Assembly: GCA_013811855.1 (NCBI GenBank)
Contig: JACCUL010000428.1
Location: 1 to 6,770 of the forward strand
From: Acidimicrobiia bacterium
GTDB lineage: Bacteria > Actinomycetota > Acidimicrobiia > Acidimicrobiales > Ilumatobacteraceae
Length of the DNA stretch: 6,770 nucleotides
Direction of reading: 5' to 3'
Shown here one piece after another: positions 1 to 6,770 of this stretch. Each line of letters starts with the position of its first letter. The first letter of the stretch is position 1. Position numbers and translations under genes: made by a program. The notes beneath the pieces are model-generated. The model made no database searches. It was not told the DNA's origin and saw only the letters and a program-made list of their open reading frames with translations.

Positions 1-121
1 GCTCGATCGGCTGCCAGCCGCCGTGCTGCGGCGGCGTGCCGCCGCGACCGCGGACGCGCAACGCCCCGGCGATGAGCCCGGCGAGGCCGAGGGCGGCGAG
101 AGCACGACGGAGCAGCTTCAC
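1..121 (-). CDS. small membrane-anchored protein, N-terminal part (3' end beyond the left edge)
   Basis: Reading the minus strand from a GTG at 121-119 gives about 40 codons with no stop before the window ends. The peptide begins MKLLRRALAALGLAGLIAGA: two arginines, then about 14 hydrophobic residues, then a basic glycine-rich stretch (RVRGRGG) and PPQHGGWQPIE. This is a typical N-terminal signal anchor or single membrane segment. An in-frame TGA lies only nine bases upstream (130-128 on the minus strand), so the reading frame cannot begin much earlier. GAGGG at 129-125 is a possible but closely spaced ribosome binding site. The gene is divergent from the protease, with 137 bases between the two ATG/GTG starts. 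I do not recognise a named family. The function is unknown; the membrane anchoring is inferred from hydrophobicity alone. Confidence 0.55.
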   Translation of the reverse strand, partial: MKLLRRALAALGLAGLIAGALRVRGRGGTPPQHGGWQPIE

Positions 122-203
122 GGTCCCTCAAGTGTGCCAGGACGGCCACCAGTGGCGGTCGTTCATGCCGTCCAGGAGCGGGTTACGGTTCGACTCCCGG
201 CGG

Positions 204-252
204 TTGACAGTGGGACCGACGGGACGTGTGGGCGACCGACAACAACAGGAGA
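204..252 (+). promoter_or_regulatory. possible promoter (-35) and clear ribosome binding site for the protease gene
   Basis: The intergenic stretch 122-258 contains a perfect -35 hexamer TTGACA at 204-209. No good -10 (TANNNT) stands 16-18 bases downstream, so the promoter call is weak. AGGAGA at 247-252 is a good Shine-Dalgarno site; its AGGAG core ends 7 bases before the ATG at 259. This site decides that 259, not the GTG at 298, was the original start of the protease. Nothing else is recognisable in the stretch. Confidence 0.4.
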
Positions 253-258
253 CGGCTC

Positions 259-297
259 ATGCAGATTCGGTCCCGGTAGCGCGCGTTCGCGGCCTTC
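259..297 (+). pseudogene. original start and signal-peptide n-region of the subtilase, cut off by an amber codon
   Basis: ATG at 259 is in the same frame as the protease below and has a well-spaced AGGAGA. It reads MQIRSR, then TAG at 277-279, then RAFAAF, and runs directly into VLTAVAVLSTTSSAAAA from the GTG at 298. Joined across the stop, this is a textbook Sec signal peptide: basic n-region, hydrophobic core AFAAFVLTAVAVL and an alanine-rich cleavage region. TAG is one change from several sense codons, for example CAG. The stop is therefore best read as a nonsense mutation or a base-call error inside the real gene, not as a boundary upstream of it. Confidence 0.6.
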
Positions 298-1710
<1,413 letters not shown>

Positions 1711-1854
1711 CCGTCGCCTCGGGGACGAGCTCGGCCCCCGACGAGAACGTCACCTACAGCGGCACGGCCGGCTACTACGTGTGGCGGGTCGAGTCCTACA
1801 GCGGCAGCGAGAGCTACGCCTTCGGGATGCAGCGGCCGTAACCGCGCGTCGACA

Positions 1855-1887
1855 CCGAGCGCGCCCGACGGGGGCGGGCGCGCTCGG
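1855..1887 (+). terminator. intrinsic-type hairpin terminator after the protease gene
   Basis: A perfect 13-bp stem (CCGAGCGCGCCCG at 1855-1867 pairing with 1875-1887) encloses a seven-base loop (1868-1874). It starts 13 bases after the protease TAA. No T-run follows, which is common for terminators in high-GC actinobacteria. It should separate the protease unit from the exporter downstream. Confidence 0.7.
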
Positions 1888-1912
1888 GGCGCCGGCGAGC
1901 GGCGAGGCAACA

Positions 1913-1930
1913 GTGGCCGTGATCGGCCAC
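1913..1930. promoter_or_regulatory. palindrome upstream of the exporter, possible operator
   Basis: GTGGCCG at 1913-1919 and CGGCCAC at 1924-1930 form a perfect 7-bp inverted repeat around TGAT. It lies 45-62 bases ahead of the exporter start and just upstream of where a promoter would sit. This is the usual place for a repressor or activator dimer, but a second small hairpin is also possible. No regulator gene is next to it. Confidence 0.35.
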
Positions 1931-1958
1931 GTTCGGGGAACGGTTCGCAGGGGCGCGC

Positions 1959-1975
1959 TACCGTCCGATCCCTCG
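1959..1975 (+). promoter_or_regulatory. possible leaderless promoter of the exporter
   Basis: TACCGT at 1959-1964 fits the actinobacterial -10 pattern TANNNT and stands 10 bases before the GTG at 1975. No Shine-Dalgarno sequence is suitably spaced; CAGGGG at 1949-1954 is about 20 bases away. This arrangement suggests transcription starting at or next to the GTG. No convincing -35 is seen. Confidence 0.3.
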
Positions 1976-3225
1976 TGGTCTCGGTCGTCGAAGTGGTCGC
2001 GCCGGCCCGTCTCGGCGCCGGCTTCCGATGGCTCCTGGCGTCCTCGTGGGTGAGCAACATCGGCGACGGGATCGCGCTCGCCGCCGGTCCGCTGCTGGTT
2101 GCCTCCCAGACGGACGACCCGTTCCTCGTGGCCATGGCCGCGCTCTTGCAGCGGCTCCCGTGGCTGTGCTTCGGTCTGGTCGCCGGTGCGGTGGCCGACC
2201 GGGTCGACCGTCGCCTGATCGTCCTCACGGTCGACCTGCTGCGCGCCGCCGTCCTGGCGTCGCTCGCCGTGACGATCTCCACCGAACGCGTGAACATCGC
2301 CGTCGTGCTGGTGACCATGTTCCTCCTGGGAACGGCGGAGACGTTCGCCGACGTGACCACCTCGACCCTGATGCCGATGCTCGTCGCCAAGGCCGACTAC
2401 GGCGTGGCGAACGCCCGCCTGATGGGTGGGGTCATCGTCGCCAACCAGTTGGCCGGCCCACCGATCGGCGCCGCGCTGTTCGCCGCGGGAGCGGCCTCGC
2501 CGTTCGTGACGCAGGCGGTCTGCACGGCGCTGGCCGCGCTCATGGTGTCACGGCTCGCGGCCTCACCCGGAAGCCGGGCGGGCGACGCCCGCCGTCCCGT
2601 CGTCCACGAGATCGTCGAGGGCATCCGCTGGCTCTGGGCCCACCCACCCATGCGAACGTTGGCGCTGACGATCGTGTCGTTCAACCTCACGTTCGGGGCG
2701 GCCTGGTCGGTGCTCGTGCTGTACGCCACCGATCGACTCGGCATGGGCGAGATCGGCTTCGGTCTCCTCACGACAGCGACCGCCCTCGGTGGCCTCGTCG
2801 GCACCGGCATCTACGGACTCCTCACGGCGCGGGCGAGCCTCGCCGACATCATGCGGGTCGGGCTGATCATCGAGACGCTGACCCACCTGGCGCTGGCGTT
2901 GACGACCACGCCGTGGGTGGCCCTCGTCGTGATGTTCGTGTTCGGCATGCACGCGTTCGTCTGGGGCACCACGTCGACGACCGTCCGCCAGCGCGCCGTG
3001 CCCACCGGGCTCCAGGGACGCGTCGGTAGCGTGTACATGCTCGGCGTGTACGGCGGCATCGTCGCCGGCGGCGCGACCGGCGGGCTCATCGCCAGCGGCT
3101 GGGGGATCGTCGCGCCGTTCTGGTTCGGCTTCGTAGGCTCCGCGTTGATCCTGACGATCATCTGGCGTCAGCTCGGCCACATCGCCCACGCCGATGAGGC
3201 CGTCGTGGCGGCCGTGGCACGGTGA
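1975..3225 (+). CDS. major facilitator superfamily exporter (EntS/MFS_3-like)
   Basis: This is a 416-residue inner-membrane secondary transporter with about 12 hydrophobic segments, the usual size and pattern for the family. The first segment (about 18-44) contains SSWVSNIGDGIALAAGPLL, typical of the EntS-like group of drug and siderophore exporters. The signature loop between segments 2 and 3 is GAVADRVDRR at 71-80. A longer hydrophilic loop lies near residues 195-218 (SPGSRAGDARRPVVHEIVEG), as expected between the two six-helix halves. The second half includes VRQRAVPTGLQGRVGSVY, a conserved stretch in this group. The substrate cannot be told from the sequence, and no siderophore or antibiotic genes are nearby. 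The start at GTG 1975 lacks a ribosome binding site; GTG 1993 is an alternative. The stop codon lies within a short repeated motif. The gene seems to be its own unit, between the protease terminator and the hairpin at 3281-3299. Confidence 0.85.
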   Translation: MVSVVEVVAPARLGAGFRWLLASSWVSNIGDGIALAAGPLLVASQTDDPFLVAMAALLQRLPWLCFGLVAGAVADRVDRRLIVLTVDLLRAAVLASLAVTISTERVNIAVVLVTMFLLGTAETFADVTTSTLMPMLVAKADYGVANARLMGGVIVANQLAGPPIGAALFAAGAASPFVTQAVCTALAALMVSRLAASPGSRAGDARRPVVHEIVEGIRWLWAHPPMRTLALTIVSFNLTFGAAWSVLVLYATDRLGMGEIGFGLLTTATALGGLVGTGIYGLLTARASLADIMRVGLIIETLTHLALALTTTPWVALVVMFVFGMHAFVWGTTSTTVRQRAVPTGLQGRVGSVYMLGVYGGIVAGGATGGLIASGWGIVAPFWFGFVGSALILTIIWRQLGHIAHADEAVVAAVAR

Positions 3226-3263
3226 GCGCAGCGAGGCCGGCCAGCCGAGCGAGCGCCAGCGAG
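3224..3263. repeat. short imperfect direct repeat between exporter and methyltransferase
   Basis: GAGCGCAGCGAG at 3224-3235 recurs as GAGCGCCAGCGAG at 3251-3263, with one inserted C. The first copy overlaps the exporter stop codon TGA (3223-3225). Together with the hairpin that follows, this gives a compact repetitive extragenic block of about 80 bases. Confidence 0.4.
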
Positions 3264-3280
3264 CCGGATGGCGATGGGGT

Positions 3281-3299
3281 GTGGGGGCGCAGCCCCCAC
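3281..3299. repeat. perfect GC hairpin (REP-like element or terminator)
   Basis: GTGGGGGC at 3281-3288 pairs fully with GCCCCCAC at 3292-3299 around a three-base loop GCA. The tight loop and G/C tracts resemble repetitive extragenic palindromes common in GC-rich genomes. The hairpin could also end exporter transcription, although there is no T-run and it stands 55 bases after the stop. It lies just upstream of the methyltransferase ribosome binding site. Confidence 0.5.
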
Positions 3300-3306
3300 G
3301 GCAAGC

Positions 3307-3316
3307 AAGGGTGACG
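3307..3316 (+). promoter_or_regulatory. ribosome binding site that decides the methyltransferase start
   Basis: AAGGG at 3307-3311 precedes ATG 3317 by five bases. The frame is open back to an ATG at 3194, but that start has no comparable site, overlaps the exporter and would translate the repeat block. This supports 3317. Confidence 0.5.
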
Positions 3317-4828
3317 ATGAGAGAACGACGTAAGACGACCACCTCCAACTTCGGTGTCGGCGGGCGCGAGAGCCACGACGCCACCGCGTTCTACGACCGC
3401 TTCCGGGCCCCCGAGATCTCCGGCGATCAAGACGTCCCAGCGCCGCAGCCGATCGCCGAGCCGTTCGTCCATGGCGACGCCCGCCGGATGGATCAGGTGC
3501 GCGACGGCTCGGTCGCGCTGGTCGTGACGTCGCCGCCGTACTTCGCAGGCAAGCAGTACGAGGAGGAGCTCGAGCGGGAAGGGGTTCCGTCCTCCTACCT
3601 CGAGTACCTGGAGATGCTGACCGACGTGTTCGCCGAGTGCGTCCGCAAGCTGGAGCCCGGCGGACGCATCGCCGTGAACGTGGCCAACCTGGGCCGCAAG
3701 CCGTACCGCAGCCTGTCCGCCGACGTCATCCGGATCTTTGAGCACGACCTTGGTCTGCTCCTCCGAGGCGAGCTGATCTGGCAGAAGGCCGAGGGCGCCA
3801 GCGGGTCGTGCGCGTGGGGTTCCTTCCGGAGCGCCGCCAACCCCGTGCTGCGCGACATCACCGAGCGCGTGATCATCGCCAGCAGGGGGCGTTTCGATCG
3901 CGCCCGCTCCGTCAAGCAGCGCGCCGCCGAGGGCCTGCCGCACGAGAGCACCGTTCTCACCGAGGACTTCATGGCGTTGACCCTCGACATCTGGTCGATC
4001 CCACCGGAGAGCGCACGGCGCGTCGGTCACCCCGCACCGTTCCCCGTCGAGCTGCCGGAACAGCTGATCCGGCTCTACACGTTCAAGGGCGATCTCGTGC
4101 TCGACCCGTTCATGGGCAGCGGGTCGGCGCTCGTTGCCGCGGCGCAGCTCGGTCGGCGCTACGTCGGCTACGACCTGGACGAGCAGTACGTCGAGATCTC
4201 CCGCGGCCGGGTGCGGGCGCTGGTCGAGGCCGAGCAGGCGGACGAGGCGCCCGCGCTGCGGATCCCGTTCGACGCACCAATGGTGGGATCAGCACCGCTC
4301 GGGGAGTTCGTGCGCCGGGCGACCGAGGAGGGCAAGGCGGCGGCGCAGGTCGCCGAGCAGCTGCTCACGGTCGCCGGGTTCCACATCCAGGAGCGCAAGC
4401 GGAGGATCCGCGGGACCGGGGTCACAATCGACTTCGTGGCCGCCGATGCCGAGGGCGGGGCCTGGTTCTTCGACGTGTGCGGAGGCTTCACCAGCCACCG
4501 CGGCGGCCTGCTCCGGACCGACACCGTCTGGAAGTCGCTCGGGCGCGCGTCTGCGCTCAAGGACGCCATTGGTGAGGTGCCGCTGGTCCTCCTCACGAGC
4601 CACCTGCCCAACAAGGCGAGCGAAGGCGACACCGCCCTGCGCGCCGCGGGGCCGGATGCCTTCTTCGACGCCATCGAGATGTTGTCCGAGGAGAGCCTCC
4701 AGCGCCTCGTGCGGTACGCCGCCGGCGGATGCACGAAGCGTCCGGCGGCCGGATTCTGGACCCTCCAAGACCTCGCCCGGCGCGCCATCAGCGAGCCGAG
4801 CTCCGAAACCAATCGACGGTGGCGCTGA
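3317..4828 (+). CDS. beta-class DNA methyltransferase (probably N4-cytosine) with C-terminal nuclease-fold-like domain
   Basis: This 503-residue enzyme should transfer a methyl group from S-adenosylmethionine to an exocyclic amine in DNA. Catalytic motif IV is TSPPY at 71-75. The SAM-binding motif I is DPFMGSGS at 263-270, followed by motif II in GYDLDEQY (284-291). Motif IV preceding motif I defines the beta class, and S-P-P-Y is most common in N4-cytosine enzymes, though N6-adenine cannot be excluded. Residues about 76-260, including WGSFRSAANPVLRDITERV, link the two motifs and may hold the target-recognition region. After the methylase core comes an extra domain at about 326-480. Its order is helix (AAAQVAEQLLTVAGFHIQE), strand with Asp372 (VTIDFVA), strand with Asp386-Val-Cys388 (WFFDVCGG), helix (VWKSLGRASALK), strand (VPLVLLTS). 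That order suits a PD-(D/E)XK nuclease fold, but with Cys where Lys is expected. No separate restriction enzyme is seen nearby. It may be an orphan regulator of host DNA, or a modification enzyme with a structural or DNA-binding appendix. Confidence 0.85.
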   Translation: MRERRKTTTSNFGVGGRESHDATAFYDRFRAPEISGDQDVPAPQPIAEPFVHGDARRMDQVRDGSVALVVTSPPYFAGKQYEEELEREGVPSSYLEYLEMLTDVFAECVRKLEPGGRIAVNVANLGRKPYRSLSADVIRIFEHDLGLLLRGELIWQKAEGASGSCAWGSFRSAANPVLRDITERVIIASRGRFDRARSVKQRAAEGLPHESTVLTEDFMALTLDIWSIPPESARRVGHPAPFPVELPEQLIRLYTFKGDLVLDPFMGSGSALVAAAQLGRRYVGYDLDEQYVEISRGRVRALVEAEQADEAPALRIPFDAPMVGSAPLGEFVRRATEEGKAAAQVAEQLLTVAGFHIQERKRRIRGTGVTIDFVAADAEGGAWFFDVCGGFTSHRGGLLRTDTVWKSLGRASALKDAIGEVPLVLLTSHLPNKASEGDTALRAAGPDAFFDAIEMLSEESLQRLVRYAAGGCTKRPAAGFWTLQDLARRAISEPSSETNRRWR

Positions 4829-5723
4829 GGCCGCTGTGGAAGTCGATCGGTTCGATCCCCGGGAACGATGAGCGAAGGAGCGTCTCGTCGGCCTGGGAAT
4901 GGCGCACGTCGCCCGCCCGCCCGGGATGGTGCTCGATGTCCACGACGTCGCCGAGCACCACCTCGATGGCCTCGATGACGTCGAGGAGGCTGCGGCGGGT
5001 TCCGAACGCGAGGTTCACCGGCACGGTGGAGGTCAACCCGCGAGACACGGCCGCCGCGATCACCGCGGTGACGCTGCCCACGTAGGTGAAGTCGCGGGTC
5101 TGCTTGCCGTCGCCGTGCAGCGGGAGCGGCCGGCCTTCGAGGGCGGCGGAGACGAAGGCGGGGATCACCGCCGCGTACGCGTGACCGGCGGGCTGCCGCG
5201 GGCCGAACACGTTGAACAACCGTAAGGCCAGCGTGCCGACGCCGAACGAATGCCCGTACGCGGCCGCGTAGGCCTCGGCGGCGAGCTTGCTGGCGGCGTA
5301 GGGGCTGACCGGGCGAGGGACCATGTCCTCAGACTTCGGGAGTACGGGGTTCGCGCCGTAGACGGACGACGACGAGGCGACCACGACGTGCGGAACGCCA
5401 GCCGCTCTGGCCGCTTCCAGCATGGCGATCGTGCCGGTGGCGTTGACGTGGTGGCTGGCCATCGGATCGGTGATCGATCGGGGCACCGACGGCCGGGCGG
5501 CGAGGTGGACGATCGAGTCCGCGCCGTCGAGGACCTCGCTCATGAGGTCGTGATCGAGGATGCTGCCCTCTACGAGGGTGGTGGCCGCGACGCCTTCGAG
5601 GTTCGCCTCGCACCCGGTGCTGAGGTCGTCGACGGCCACGACCTCGAACCCTTCCGCCATACTGAGCTCACGACAGAGGTTGGCGCCGATGAAGCCGGCC
5701 CCGCCGGTGACGACGACCTTCAC
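4788..5723 (-). CDS. NAD-dependent nucleotide-sugar 4-epimerase (WbpP-type, UDP-GlcNAc/UDP-GalNAc)
   Basis: This is a cytoplasmic extended short-chain dehydrogenase of 311 residues, full length for the family. From the GTG at 5723-5721, the NAD-binding glycine motif GGAGFIG is at 7-13 and VDDLSTG, with Asp32, binds the adenosine ribose. The catalytic residues are in SSSSVYG (118-123, Ser/Thr role) and PYAASK (Tyr142, Lys146). VPRSITDP and GDVRHSQAD match what I recall of Pseudomonas WbpP, an epimerase acting on N-acetylated UDP-hexosamines. UDP-glucose or other 4-epimerisation remains possible. I chose GTG 5723 over the upstream ATG at 5759 because TAGGTT stands seven bases before it as a -10, and the added 12 residues are unlike the family. 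Its 3' end overlaps the methyltransferase tail to tail by 41 bases. It is divergent from a WbpA-like dehydrogenase that could act on the same sugar-nucleotide pool. Confidence 0.85.
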   Translation of the reverse strand: MKVVVTGGAGFIGANLCRELSMAEGFEVVAVDDLSTGCEANLEGVAATTLVEGSILDHDLMSEVLDGADSIVHLAARPSVPRSITDPMASHHVNATGTIAMLEAARAAGVPHVVVASSSSVYGANPVLPKSEDMVPRPVSPYAASKLAAEAYAAAYGHSFGVGTLALRLFNVFGPRQPAGHAYAAVIPAFVSAALEGRPLPLHGDGKQTRDFTYVGSVTAVIAAAVSRGLTSTVPVNLAFGTRRSLLDVIEAIEVVLGDVVDIEHHPGRAGDVRHSQADETLLRSSFPGIEPIDFHSGLSATVDWFRSSAR

Positions 5724-5730
5724 CGCGTCC

Positions 5731-5759
5731 AACCTACCGAAGGCTCCGAAGACCCTCAT
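5731..5759 (-). promoter_or_regulatory. leaderless-type promoter of the epimerase
   Basis: On the minus strand, TAGGTT (5736-5731) fits TANNNT and is followed by seven bases and GTG 5723, so transcripts would begin at the start codon. Seventeen bases upstream is ATGAGG (5759-5754), sharing T-G-A with the -35 consensus. In this reading, the in-frame ATG at 5759 is part of the promoter and not a start codon. Confidence 0.4.
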
Positions 5760-5766
5760 CCGTCCA

Positions 5767-5779
5767 CTCGACGGTCGAG
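5767..5779. promoter_or_regulatory. small palindrome in the divergent intergenic region, possible operator
   Basis: CTCGAC-G-GTCGAG is a perfect 6-bp inverted repeat around one base. It is roughly central in the 78 bases between the epimerase and dehydrogenase starts, where one bound regulator could affect both. Short GC palindromes arise by chance fairly easily in such DNA, so the call is tentative. Confidence 0.25.
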
Positions 5780-5801
5780 GACGCGTGCGACGATGAGGGA
5801 C

Positions 5802-6770
5802 ATGACGATCGGCACACAGAAGGTCGTCGTCGTCGGTCAGGGCTACGTCGGTCTTCCACTCGCCATGCGGGCTGTCGATGTCGGCTACGAGGTCGTCGGT
5901 TACGACGTCGACGAGCAGCGCGTAAAGCGGCTCGGGGCCGGGGAGTCATTCGTGGAGGACGTCCCGAGCGGACAGTTGGCGGCCGCACTCGCGTCCGGGC
6001 GCTACACCGTGTCCAGCGAGGCCACCGCCTGTACCCGATTCGACATGGCGGTCATCACGGTGCCGACCCCACTGCGAGAGGGCGTCCCCGACCTTTCCCA
6101 CATCGAAGACGCGGGGCGCGCCGTCGCCGGCTTCCTGCGTCCCGGCGCCTGCGTCATCCTCGAATCGACCACGTACCCGGGCACCACCGAGGAGCTGCTC
6201 GGTCCGATCCTCGAAGCGGGTTCCGGGCTGTCTGTCGGCTCGGACTTCCACCTCGGCTACAGCCCCGAGCGCATCGACCCGGGCAACGCCAGCTGGAACC
6301 TGGTGAACACCCCCAAGGTCGTCTCCGGCGTCGACTCGGCATCGCTCGCCGTGGTGGACGCGTTCTACGGCTCGCTCGTCGACCGGACGGTGCCGGTGTC
6401 GACGCCCAAGGAGGCCGAGCTGACCAAGTTGCTCGAGAACACGTTCCGGCACGTCAACATCGCCCTCGTCAACGAGCTGGCCATGTTCGCCGGCGACCTC
6501 GGCATCGACGTGTGGGAGTCCATCGACGCCGCCTCCACCAAGCCGTTCGGCTTCATGCGGTTCACCCCCGGCCCCGGCGTGGGCGGCCACTGCCTGCCCA
6601 TCGACCCCAGCTACCTGTCGTGGCGGGTCCGGCGGGCCCTGGGCCAGCCCTTCCGCTTCGTGGAGCTGGCCAACGACATCAACGACGACATGCCCGAGTA
6701 CGTCCAGTCCCGGCTCGTACGGGGCCTGAACGAGCGGGGCCTGGCCCTTTCCCGGGCCAAGGTGCTGGTG
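5802..6770 (+). CDS. nucleotide-sugar 6-dehydrogenase, WbpA-type (3' end beyond the right edge)
   Basis: This cytoplasmic enzyme oxidises the C6 hydroxyl of a UDP-sugar to a carboxylate using two NAD+. The 323 visible codons cover the N-terminal Rossmann domain and the central domain; about 100 C-terminal residues expected for the family are missing past the edge. GQGYVGLP (12-19) is the NAD-binding motif. ITVPTP, LESTTYPGTTEE and LGYSPERIDPGN follow in the usual order. TKLLENTFR carries Lys209 and Asn213, and GVGGHCLPIDP carries the catalytic Cys264 and Asp268. The stretch KPFGFMRFTPGPGVGGHC resembles WbpA (UDP-GlcNAc dehydrogenase), but UDP-glucose cannot be excluded. The start is ATG 5802 or the in-frame ATG 5793, three codons earlier. 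GACGAT at 5789-5794, seven bases before 5802, would suit a leaderless start; GAGGA at 5777-5781 would serve 5793. With the divergent epimerase it could make an N-acetylhexosaminuronic acid donor for surface polysaccharide. Confidence 0.9.
   Translation, partial: MTIGTQKVVVVGQGYVGLPLAMRAVDVGYEVVGYDVDEQRVKRLGAGESFVEDVPSGQLAAALASGRYTVSSEATACTRFDMAVITVPTPLREGVPDLSHIEDAGRAVAGFLRPGACVILESTTYPGTTEELLGPILEAGSGLSVGSDFHLGYSPERIDPGNASWNLVNTPKVVSGVDSASLAVVDAFYGSLVDRTVPVSTPKEAELTKLLENTFRHVNIALVNELAMFAGDLGIDVWESIDAASTKPFGFMRFTPGPGVGGHCLPIDPSYLSWRVRRALGQPFRFVELANDINDDMPEYVQSRLVRGLNERGLALSRAKVLV

Noticed and set aside
184..200. GGTTCGACTCCCGG, resembling a tRNA T-loop
   Set aside because: The flanking bases do not form the five-pair T-stem beyond two pairs, and no acceptor, D or anticodon arms can be drawn around it.
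3194..3316. Upstream ATG as the methyltransferase start
   Set aside because: It would add 41 residues translated from the exporter tail and the repeat block. It has no good ribosome binding site, while 3317 does.
2563..3384. Minus-strand open frame (273 codons) across the exporter end
   Set aside because: It has a composition rich in His, Asp, Arg and Glu with no recognisable motif, and it spans the repeat block. It is a shadow of the exporter frame.
5709..5831. 12-base inverted repeat (AAGGTCGTCGTC on the plus strand at 5820-5831, complement at 5709-5720) symmetrical about the divergent region
   Set aside because: Both copies encode the Lys-Val-Val-Val first strand of a Rossmann fold near each protein's start, so shared coding constraint explains it.
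5946..6590. Minus-strand open frame (214 codons) opposite the dehydrogenase
   Set aside because: The plus strand carries all dehydrogenase motifs here. The antisense product is compositionally biased and lacks any family feature.

Overview
The window is strongly GC-rich, with almost exclusively G or C at third codon positions, GTG starts, GC-rich hairpins in place of U-tract terminators, and several starts that look leaderless. This points to a high-GC actinobacterium. An acidimicrobiia-like origin would fit the style of the proteins, but that is an impression and not a demonstrated assignment. No rRNA, tRNA, CRISPR array, transposase or integrase is visible.

Layout from left to right. (1) Bases 1-121, minus strand: the start of a small membrane-anchored protein that runs off the left edge. 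(2) Bases 259-1841, plus strand: a secreted proteinase K/aqualysin-type subtilase with signal peptide, I9 propeptide, S8 catalytic domain, proline linker and C-terminal PPC-like domain. It carries two lesions: an amber codon at codon 7 of the signal peptide and a one-base frameshift just before the C-terminal domain. A 13-bp-stem hairpin follows its stop. (3) Bases 1975-3225, plus strand: an EntS-like major facilitator superfamily exporter, preceded by a palindrome. (4) A 91-base gap with a short direct repeat and a perfect GC hairpin. (5) Bases 3317-4828, plus strand: a beta-class (probably N4-cytosine) DNA methyltransferase with a C-terminal domain that looks like a PD-(D/E)XK nuclease fold whose lysine position is cysteine. 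No separate restriction enzyme is visible. (6) Bases 4788-5723, minus strand: a WbpP-type UDP-N-acetylhexosamine 4-epimerase whose 3' end overlaps the methyltransferase 3' end by 41 bases. (7) Bases 5802-6770, plus strand: a WbpA-type nucleotide-sugar 6-dehydrogenase, divergent from the epimerase and cut by the right edge.

Functionally, the last two genes form a nucleotide-sugar pair that could supply an N-acetylhexosaminuronic acid for a surface polysaccharide, and the window probably enters a polysaccharide locus on its right side. The protease, exporter and methyltransferase look like independent transcription units with no evident shared pathway. The features most worth a second look are the doubly broken protease and the fused, apparently degenerate nuclease-like domain of the methyltransferase.
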